Of a stretch of DNA of 14,799 bases, positions 6,164-11,707 are shown one piece after another. Origin of the DNA: CAYQMF01 sp964418595. Lineage in GTDB: Bacteria > Planctomycetota > UBA1135 > UBA2386. The first letter of the stretch is position 1; each line of letters opens with the position of its first letter. The stretch spans positions 1-14,799 of the forward strand of contig CAYQMF010000145.1 in assembly GCA_964418595.1 (NCBI GenBank). The letters run 5' to 3'. Position numbers and translations under genes: made by a program. The notes beneath the pieces were generated by a model. The model had not been told where the DNA came from and made no database searches. It saw only the letters and a program-made list of their open reading frames with translations.

Positions 6164-6179
6164 GCCGTCGCGCTGGCTC
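6162..6179. terminator. Hairpin between convergent genes
   Basis: GAGCC (6162-6166) pairs with GGCTC (6175-6179), overlapping the TGA of the upstream gene and sitting in the 31-base gap before the convergent stop at 6195. An 8-bp palindrome, CGGCGCCG (6185-6192), follows. It is a modest terminator candidate with no T-run. Confidence 0.3.
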
Positions 6180-6194
6180 CACGCCGGCGCCGCG

Positions 6195-7451
6195 TCACCC
6201 TGCCTCGTCTTCGCCTTCCCCCGCGAGCCGCGCCGCCTTCCGCAGCAGGTAGCGCTGCTCCACGGCGTTGGGTGCACGCGCCGCGCTGGCGCGGAAGCTC
6301 GCGATCGCCGACGGCAGATCGCCGAGCCGTTCGAGCAGATGCGCACGCACGGCCTCCAGCCGATGGCCCGACTCGAGGCTCGGATCCCGATCGAGGTCCG
6401 CCACCAGATCGAGGCCGGCGCGCGGCCCGTGTACCATCGCGACGGCGACGGCGCGGTTGAGCGCCACGACGGGGCTGGCCGTGAGCCTCAGGAGCACGGT
6501 GTAGAGCGCGAGGATCTGCGGCCAGTCGGTGGCCTCGACGCTCGATGCCTCGGCGTGCAGGGTGGCAATCGCCGCCTGCAACTGGAAGGTGCCGACCGCG
6601 CCGCGTGCGAACGCGGCCTCGACCAGCGCGCGTCCCTCGGCGATGGCCGCGCGGTCCCACCGGTTGCGGTCCTGCTCGTCGAGCGGCACGAGGTCGCCCG
6701 CGACGTCGGTGCGCGCGGCGCGACGGGCGTCGGTGAGGAGCAGCAGCGCGAGCAGCCCCTCCGTCTCGGCGTGCTGCGGCAGGGTCGCGCGGAGCAGGCG
6801 CGCGAGCCGGATCGCCTCCGTGGCGAGATCCACACGCAACAGCGCCTCGCCGCCGCTCGCCGCGTGCCCTTCCTGGAAGATCAGATAGAGCACGTGCAGG
6901 ACCGCGCCGACACGTCGCTCGCGCTCGGCCACACCGGGCAGCGCGAAGGCACCACCCGCCGCCTGGATCGTCTGCTTGGCGCGGCTGATGCGCTGCGCCA
7001 TCGTCGCCTCCGGCACGAGGAACGCGCGCGCGATCTCCGCGGTGGTGAGGCCGCCCACCGCGCGCAGGGTCAGGGCGATGGCAGAAGCGTCGGTGAGCGC
7101 CGGGTGGCAGCAGGTGAACAACAGTGCCAGCGTGTCGTCGGGCAGCTCCGCGTCGAGGTCGACGCCGGCCGGCGGCGCGGCTTCGCCCCAGCCGGCCGCG
7201 ACCTCCGCCTCGCGCCGTCGGCGCGCCCGCTCCGCGTCGCGCTGGTCGGCGGCGCGGCGCACCGCGACCTGGAACAGCCAGCCGCCCAGGTTGTCCGGCA
7301 CGCCCGACCGCGGCCAGTCGGTCGCCGCCGCGAGCAACGCGTCCTGCACGGCGTCCTCCGCCGCGGCGAAGTCGCCGCACCGCCGGGTGACTGCCGCGAC
7401 GACGCGTGGGATCGCTTCGCGCAACCGTCGCTCGACGTCGGGCCCGAGCAC
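6195..7451 (-). CDS. ECF42-type RNA polymerase sigma factor with C-terminal extension
   Basis: 418 residues, about twice the length of a minimal ECF sigma factor. Region 2 lies at ~1-75 (AVTRRCGDFAAAEDAVQDAL, then NLGGWLFQVAVRRAADQ). LLFTCCHPALTDASAIALTL is a hallmark of the ECF42 (SigJ-like, COG4941) group, and region 4 at ~120-165 reads LTTAEIARAFLVPEATMAQRISRAK. Residues ~180-418 form the long helical extension known for this group (VLYLIFQEGH, ALNRAVAVAMVHGP, HRLEAVRAHLLERLG). In characterised members the extension is needed for activity and no anti-sigma factor is used. The start is GTG 7451, one base after the stop of the YCII gene, with CGGAG seven bases upstream, so translation is probably coupled. 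Known ECF42 factors control their neighbouring DGPF genes, which fits this operon. The stimulus is unknown. Confidence 0.93.
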   Translation of the reverse strand: MLGPDVERRLREAIPRVVAAVTRRCGDFAAAEDAVQDALLAAATDWPRSGVPDNLGGWLFQVAVRRAADQRDAERARRRREAEVAAGWGEAAPPAGVDLDAELPDDTLALLFTCCHPALTDASAIALTLRAVGGLTTAEIARAFLVPEATMAQRISRAKQTIQAAGGAFALPGVAERERRVGAVLHVLYLIFQEGHAASGGEALLRVDLATEAIRLARLLRATLPQHAETEGLLALLLLTDARRAARTDVAGDLVPLDEQDRNRWDRAAIAEGRALVEAAFARGAVGTFQLQAAIATLHAEASSVEATDWPQILALYTVLLRLTASPVVALNRAVAVAMVHGPRAGLDLVADLDRDPSLESGHRLEAVRAHLLERLGDLPSAIASFRASAARAPNAVEQRYLLRKAARLAGEGEDEAG

Positions 7452-7452
7452 G

Positions 7453-7842
7453 TCACATCTCCGGCGGACAGCCGACTGCGCGAAGTTCGATGGGAATGCC
7501 GATGGGCGCGCCGCCCTTGCCCGGCGCCGACGACGCCTTCGCGGCGATCGCGACCGCGCGTTCCGCCGACACCACTTCGACCAGCCAGAAGCCGGCGAGG
7601 AACTCCTTGGTCTCCGCGAACGGACCCTCCGTCACGACGGGCGCATCCGCGCGCTGCGCGCGCACGATCTTCGCCCGCTCCGGCATCTCGAGGCCCTCGG
7701 CCAGCACCAGCTCGCCGGACGCGGTCAGCTCCGCGGCAAGGTCCATCATGAACCGGATGTGCGCCTGGATGTCCGCCGGAGCCCACGCGCCCATGGCCGC
7801 GAAGTCGCTCTGGCGACCCTGCATCAACAACATGAACTTCAT
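7453..7842 (-). CDS. YCII-related (DGPF) domain protein, partner of the ECF42 sigma factor
   Basis: 129 residues, cytoplasmic. The complete small domain is present: MKFMLLMQG first strand, long central helices (PADIQAHIRFMMDLAAELTA), LVLAEGL, then VTEGPFAETKEFLAGFWLVEV and a final IELRAV strand. The signature Asp-Gly-Pro-Phe appears here as EGPF. Family members resemble the dehydrochlorinase-like YCII protein, but no reaction is established for the ECF42-linked type. The start is certain: AAGGAGG lies six bases before ATG 7842 and overlaps the TAA of the upstream VOC gene, giving a 9-base gap. It is the middle gene of the three-gene operon and most likely both a target of the sigma factor and functionally tied to it. 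Confidence 0.93.
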   Translation of the reverse strand: MKFMLLMQGRQSDFAAMGAWAPADIQAHIRFMMDLAAELTASGELVLAEGLEMPERAKIVRAQRADAPVVTEGPFAETKEFLAGFWLVEVVSAERAVAIAAKASSAPGKGGAPIGIPIELRAVGCPPEM

Positions 7843-7852
7843 CGCGCCTCCT
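7843..7852 (-). promoter_or_regulatory. Strong ribosome binding site of the YCII gene
   Basis: Minus strand AAGTAAGGAGGCGCGATG: the TAA of the VOC gene runs directly into GGAGG. This is the clearest Shine-Dalgarno in the window and supports reinitiation or coupling. Confidence 0.75.
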
Positions 7853-8469
7853 TACTTGCCCTGGTGTGCGCGCTCCAGCGCGGCGACGTCGATCTTGCGC
7901 ATCTGCAGGAAGGCCGCGGCCACGCGCCGCGCCCGCGCCGGATCGGGGTCGGCGAGCAACGGCAACGCCACGCTCGGCACGACCTGCCACGACAGGCCGT
8001 ACTTGTCCTTGAGCCAGCCGCACTGGTTTTCCTCGCCACCGTCGGCGGTGAGCTTCGCCCAGTAGTGATCGACCTCTGCCTGATCGGCACAGGACACGAA
8101 CAGCGAGATCGCCTCATTGAAGCGGTGCATGGGCCCGCCGTTGATCGCCATGAACTCGCGGCCCGCGAGCCGGAACGTCGCCGTCATGAGCGTGCCCTTC
8201 GGCACGGGGCCGCCTTCGCCCCACCAGGTCTTCGTCACCAGCTTCGCATCGGGGAAGATCGAGGTGTAGAAGCCGATCGCCGCCTCGGCGTCCCCCTCGA
8301 ACCACAGGAACGGAGTGATCGTGGGCGCTTGTTGCATGGCCAGGGTGACGGGGGAAGTCGAGGGCGTGATGAGGGCAGCCAGGGGAAGGATGGCGGCACC
8401 GGCCGCCGCGAGCGAGAACAGGTAGGTTCGCATGCCCAAGAGGCGGCGCGACCGCAGCCGTCTCGACAT
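7852..8469 (-). CDS. VOC-superfamily (PhnB-like) protein with an N-terminal export-type signal
   Basis: 205 residues from ATG 8469. Residues ~48-205 are a complete PhnB/3-demethylubiquinone-methyltransferase-like VOC domain: ITPFLWFEGDAEAAIGFYTS, FRLAGREFMAINGGP, FNEAISLFVSCADQAEVDHY, WLKDKYGLSWQVVP. VOC proteins of this type usually begin within a few residues of the TPFLWF strand and are cytoplasmic. Here 44 residues precede it, with basic RLRSRRLLGMR followed by a hydrophobic stretch (TYLFSLAAAGAAILPLAAL), that is, a Sec or possibly Tat (SRRLL) signal. Alternative starts are ATG 8433, which keeps the hydrophobic part, and ATG 8337, which gives the ordinary cytoplasmic form; none has a convincing ribosome site. 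It is the first gene of the operon with YCII and ECF42. PhnB/VOC genes are known companions of ECF42 factors. Confidence 0.9.
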   Translation of the reverse strand: MSRRLRSRRLLGMRTYLFSLAAAGAAILPLAALITPSTSPVTLAMQQAPTITPFLWFEGDAEAAIGFYTSIFPDAKLVTKTWWGEGGPVPKGTLMTATFRLAGREFMAINGGPMHRFNEAISLFVSCADQAEVDHYWAKLTADGGEENQCGWLKDKYGLSWQVVPSVALPLLADPDPARARRVAAAFLQMRKIDVAALERAHQGK

Positions 8470-8549
8470 CGTCGCCTGGGTTTTTCTGATCGTCGCGATA
8501 TCGCGGAGGTGCGCGCGAGGCGCTGGCCGCGATCGAACGCGCGTTGCGC
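8470..8549. promoter_or_regulatory. Upstream region of the VOC-YCII-ECF42 operon with a 12-bp palindrome
   Basis: 80 bases between the kinase stop and the VOC start, both on the minus strand. They contain a perfect 12-bp palindrome, CGCGATATCGCG (8494-8505), about 25 bases upstream of ATG 8469, and a run of five T (8481-8485, plus strand). The palindrome could be an operator or a short hairpin; its position is the only evidence. Confidence 0.3.
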
Positions 8550-11027
8550 CTACCGTCCGATCCGATCCCGCAGCCGGCGGGCCGCGACGAGGTCCTCGTG
8601 CTCGTCGGCCACGCCGCGGAAGCCAGCGAAGAGAGCGTCGGCCCGCGCCAGGGACTCGCGCGCCGCGGCGGTCTCGCCGCGCGCCGCGAGCACCTCGGCC
8701 AGACGGAGGTGCGCGCGCCCATGCAGCCAGGCGAACGCACTGCTGCTCGCGAACATGGGCAAGGACTCACGCAACCGCTGCTCGGCGGCGGCCGCATCGC
8801 CGCGGGCCCGCGCGGCCGCCGCGAGGCCGAGCAGGGGCGGACCGAGTTCGGGGTGGACGGCGTCGGCCCCGAAGCGCTCGCGGTAGATGGCGAGGGCGGT
8901 GACGCCGCCGCGCTCCGCCGCCTCCGTCGCGCCGAGCCGCAGGTCCAGCTCCGCGAGTTCGTACAACGCCCAGGCCGCGTTGACCGTGCGCTCGCCGTGC
9001 ACCTTCTGCGCCAGCGCCACGAGGTCGGCGCGCAGCGCGCGCGCCCGCGGCAGGTCGTCGCGGTCCATCGCGAGCTGCGCCTCGGCGCCGAGGACCAGCT
9101 CCATGCTGCGCTCGCCGACGCCGCCCGCGGTGGCCAGGTCGCGGGCGCGCTGCAGGAACGCGGCCGCCTCCGCGGGCCGTCGCAGCAGGCGTTGGGCGCG
9201 GCTGGCCGAGACCAGCGTCTGCACCACCTGGTCGGGTTGCGGCACCGGCTGCCGCGCGAGAGCGGCGAGCAGGTCTTCGAGCAAAGGCAGCGCTTCCTGC
9301 GCGCGCGACGTGCGGAGCATGAGGATCGCGAGGTTGGCGGCGACCGTGCGACCGAGCGCGGAGTCGGCCTGCGCGGCGCCGGTCAGGATCTGCCTCGCCC
9401 GGACGTAGAGTTGTTCGGCGCGCGCCAGCTCGCCGCCGAGCTGCTCGACGTTGGCGAGATGGTTGATCGTCTCCGCGAGATCGGGGTGATCCACGCCGAG
9501 CCGCGCCTCCTGCGCAGCCAGCGCGTCCGCGAGCAGACTGCGGGCGTCTTGCACCTCGCTCAGGCCGCCGAGCACGCTGCCGAGCTTCATCAGGAGGCGG
9601 GCGCGCTCGGCGGGCAGGTCTGCGAGCTGCGTGCGCACGCGCCCCGCGGCTGCCTTGAGTAGGTCCGCGGCGCTCGCGGCGGGGCCGAGTTCCTCGAAGT
9701 CGGCGTCGAGGAACACCTGCTCCAGCACCAACGCCAGCGTGCCCGCGTCCCGCCGGCTCGCCTCCGCGGCGTCGGCCTGGGCGCGGATGTTCACGTTGGC
9801 GACCAGCAGGCCGATCGGCGTGCCGAGCAGGAGCAACGTGCCGAACGCGATGGCCGCGGTGAGGGCCGGGTTGCGGTGCATCCGGCGCCAGGCGCGAGTG
9901 ACGGCGCGCAGCGGGCGCGCGTGTACGGGCGCGCCGGCGAGGAAGCGACGCAGATCCGCGGCGAACCCGGCCGCGCCGGCGTAGCGGCGAGCGGGTTCCT
10001 TCTCGATCGCCCGCTCACAGATGCTCGCGAGGTCGCGGGGGATCCCCGCGTTGAGGGCCTGCGGCCGGGTGGGATCGCGCTCGATCACCGCGCGCAGCAC
10101 GTCCTGGGGACTGCCGCCGCGGAAGGGCGGCTGCAGCGTGAGGAGCTCGTACAGCGTCACGCCGAGGCCGTACACGTCGGTGCGGGCGTCCACCGCGCGC
10201 CCGCGCGCCTGCTCCGGAGAAACATAGTGCGGCGTGCCGAGGAACTCGCCGGTCAGGGTGAGCGGCGCGCTGTCGGCGCAATGCGCGAGCCCGAAGTCGA
10301 AGAGCCGGACGCTTCCGTCGCGTCCGAGCATGATGTTGGAAGGCTTCACGTCGCGGTGCAGGACGCCTTCGGCGTGCACGAACGCGAGCGCGTCGGCGAC
10401 CGCGAGCGCGAGATGCGCCGCGGCCGTGGGGTAGTCCACGGCGGCACCCGCGGCCGCCAGCGTGGCGCCCGACGCCGTCGTGCCGATGTCCGCGGCGCGC
10501 AGCAGATCGTGCGGCGTCAGGGCCGACGGATGCGCACCGGCTCGGCGCAACGCTGCCAACGCATCGGCGATCGTGCACCCCTCGACGTACTCCATGGTGA
10601 AGTACGGCGCACCCTCGTGCTCGCCGATCTCGAAGATCGGCACCATGTTGGGGTGGTGCAGGCGCGCGACCGCGCGGGCCTCGCGCCCGAACCGCTCGCG
10701 TGCCCCCGCGCTCACGTGCGCGTGCGCGGGAAGCGTCTTCAGCGCCACGCGCCGGCCGAGTGCGGTGTCGAGCGCGAGGTGGACGACCCCCATGCCGCCC
10801 GCTCCGAGGAGGCGCAGGAGCCGGTGCTTGCCCACGCTCTTGTCGCTGCCGGCCGCGGACTCGGCCGGACGCGGCAGGAGGCCGAGGCGCTCGAGTTCGT
10901 TCACCCGCTGGCGCAGCGCGGCCGCATCGTCCCGATGCTCGGCACAGAACGCGTCGATGGCGCCGGTGCCTTCGGTCTCGATGCGCTCGAGCAGCATCGC
11001 CAGCAGCGCCTCGAACGCCTGCGCCAT
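8550..11027 (-). CDS. PknB-type Ser/Thr protein kinase with one membrane segment and TPR region
   Basis: 825 residues from ATG 11027; a further open extension to 11108 would overlap the divergent sigma gene and is poor in coding character. The N-terminal helix pair (GAIDAFCAEHRDDAAALRQR) is a lead-in common in planctomycete kinases. The kinase domain spans ~68-365: glycine loop LGAGGMGVVH, catalytic Lys97 (VALK), HRDVKPSNIM (224-226 HRD), DFG (244-246), and activation segment GTPHYVSPEQ. All catalytic residues are present. About 40 Ala-rich residues are inserted between the hinge (MEYVEG) and the catalytic loop. A single membrane segment follows (~386-411, ALTAAIAFGTLLLLGTPIGLLVANV). About 400 helical residues with TPR-like repeats then lie on the far side of the membrane (ARSLLADALAAQEARLGVDHPDLAETINHLANVE is the clearest). 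It probably senses an exported or peptide signal and controls the divergent ECF factor; no anti-sigma gene is nearby. Confidence 0.95.
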   Translation of the reverse strand: MAQAFEALLAMLLERIETEGTGAIDAFCAEHRDDAAALRQRVNELERLGLLPRPAESAAGSDKSVGKHRLLRLLGAGGMGVVHLALDTALGRRVALKTLPAHAHVSAGARERFGREARAVARLHHPNMVPIFEIGEHEGAPYFTMEYVEGCTIADALAALRRAGAHPSALTPHDLLRAADIGTTASGATLAAAGAAVDYPTAAAHLALAVADALAFVHAEGVLHRDVKPSNIMLGRDGSVRLFDFGLAHCADSAPLTLTGEFLGTPHYVSPEQARGRAVDARTDVYGLGVTLYELLTLQPPFRGGSPQDVLRAVIERDPTRPQALNAGIPRDLASICERAIEKEPARRYAGAAGFAADLRRFLAGAPVHARPLRAVTRAWRRMHRNPALTAAIAFGTLLLLGTPIGLLVANVNIRAQADAAEASRRDAGTLALVLEQVFLDADFEELGPAASAADLLKAAAGRVRTQLADLPAERARLLMKLGSVLGGLSEVQDARSLLADALAAQEARLGVDHPDLAETINHLANVEQLGGELARAEQLYVRARQILTGAAQADSALGRTVAANLAILMLRTSRAQEALPLLEDLLAALARQPVPQPDQVVQTLVSASRAQRLLRRPAEAAAFLQRARDLATAGGVGERSMELVLGAEAQLAMDRDDLPRARALRADLVALAQKVHGERTVNAAWALYELAELDLRLGATEAAERGGVTALAIYRERFGADAVHPELGPPLLGLAAAARARGDAAAAEQRLRESLPMFASSSAFAWLHGRAHLRLAEVLAARGETAAARESLARADALFAGFRGVADEHEDLVAARRLRDRIGR

Positions 11028-11054
11028 CGCGCAGGAATATACTCTGCGCGTTCC
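11028..11054. promoter_or_regulatory. 27-bp divergent promoter/operator between kinase and ECF sigma gene
   Basis: The entire gap between the two start codons contains a 7-bp inverted repeat, CGCGCAG (11028-11034) and CTGCGCG (11044-11050), around an AT-rich core. The core gives -10-like boxes in both directions: TATACT (11038-11043, plus) for the sigma gene and TATATT (11041-11036, minus) for the kinase gene. Transcription would begin within a few bases of each ATG, so both messages would be almost leaderless. No -35 boxes are evident. Confidence 0.5.
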
Positions 11055-11603
11055 ATGCCCCACTCCGCCGACCGCGGCGCATCGCTGCCGGAGCAGTTGC
11101 AGGCGCAACTGCCCGCGCTACGCGCCTACGTGCGGCTGCGGGCCAGCCCCGACCTGCGCGCGCACGAATCGTGTTCCGACGTCGTGCAGTCCGTGTGCGT
11201 GGAGATGCTCGGCGAGGCGGCCCGCCTCGAACTGCGCGGGCCGGCGGCGCTGCGGCGCTGGCTGTTCCGCGCGGCGGAGCGCAAGCTCGTCGACCGCGTG
11301 CGCTACTGGCGAGCCCAGAAGCGCGCGGCCGCGCGCGTCGTCGATGCCGCGGACGTGCTCGAGGGCTATGCCACGCTGTGCACCCCCAGCCAGGCCGCGG
11401 CGGCAACGGAGGAGGTGGCGCGGATCGAGCGGGCCTTCGATGCGCTGCCGCCCGACTACCGCGACGTGATTGCGGCCACGCGCCTCCTCGGGCTCAGCCA
11501 CGCCGACCTCGCCGCGGAGAGCGGGCGGACGCCGGGGGCGGTGCGCACCCAGCTCTGCCGGGCTCTGGCCAGGCTCTCCGAACTCCTCGCCGCGGGGGGA
11601 TAG
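11055..11603 (+). CDS. ECF-family RNA polymerase sigma factor, divergent to the kinase
   Basis: 182 residues, the usual length of a minimal ECF factor. Region 2 lies at ~18-85: LRAYVRLRASPDLRAHESCS, DVVQSVCVEML, then LRRWLFRAAERKLVDRVRYW (the -10 recognition helix). Region 4 lies at ~120-175: IERAFDALPPDYRDVIAATR, LLGLSHADLAAESGRTPGAVRTQLCRALARL, a clear helix-turn-helix for -35 binding. The 'ASPDLRAHES.SDVVQS' wording is typical of planctomycete ECF factors paired with PknB-like kinases. ATG 11055 is the only reasonable start and has no Shine-Dalgarno, consistent with a very short leader. The likely control is phosphorylation by, or coexpression with, the kinase read from the opposite strand. 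The large exported protein downstream is a plausible target. Confidence 0.93.
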   Translation: MPHSADRGASLPEQLQAQLPALRAYVRLRASPDLRAHESCSDVVQSVCVEMLGEAARLELRGPAALRRWLFRAAERKLVDRVRYWRAQKRAAARVVDAADVLEGYATLCTPSQAAAATEEVARIERAFDALPPDYRDVIAATRLLGLSHADLAAESGRTPGAVRTQLCRALARLSELLAAGG

Positions 11604-11611
11604 GCGGAGCC

Positions 11612-11707
11612 ATGCCCGCGCCTTCTCCCGCGAACGCCCGGTGTAACACGCCGCCGTTCCTTCCGCTGAGTGTGGATGGACATCCTGCCATCCGAACCCA
11701 GCCATGA
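11612..11707 (+). CDS. Possible 31-residue leader ORF overlapping the next start (ATGA)
   Basis: ATG 11612 is preceded by GGCGGAG and opens a 31-codon, Pro-rich frame (MPAPSPANARCNTPPFLPLS...) that ends in TGA at 11705-11707, sharing ATGA with the start of the 969-residue protein. It fills the 100-base gap after the sigma gene stop. The spacing from GGAG to ATG is only two bases and the sequence matches nothing I know. It may be a translated leader that couples the sigma gene to the exported protein, or chance. Confidence 0.25.
   Translation: MPAPSPANARCNTPPFLPLSVDGHPAIRTQP
11674..11693 (+). promoter_or_regulatory. Short inverted repeat ahead of the BNR gene
   Basis: GGATGG (11674-11679) and CCATCC (11688-11693) form a 6-bp stem with an 8-base loop, ending 10 bases before ATG 11704. 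It could hinder or control initiation; no other evidence. Confidence 0.25.

Noticed and set aside
8441..8468. TGTCGA on the minus strand (8468-8463) as the -35 box of an ECF42-dependent promoter
   Set aside because: From memory ECF42 promoters have TGTCGA at -35, but no fitting -10 motif follows at the usual spacing and the hexamer overlaps the likely start codon. A chance match is likely in this composition.
9876..11054. Upstream extension of the ECF sigma frame across the kinase gene (open for about 390 codons)
   Set aside because: The frame stays open because stop codons are rare at this GC content. The sigma homology begins at ATG 11055 and the extension is antisense to conserved kinase motifs.
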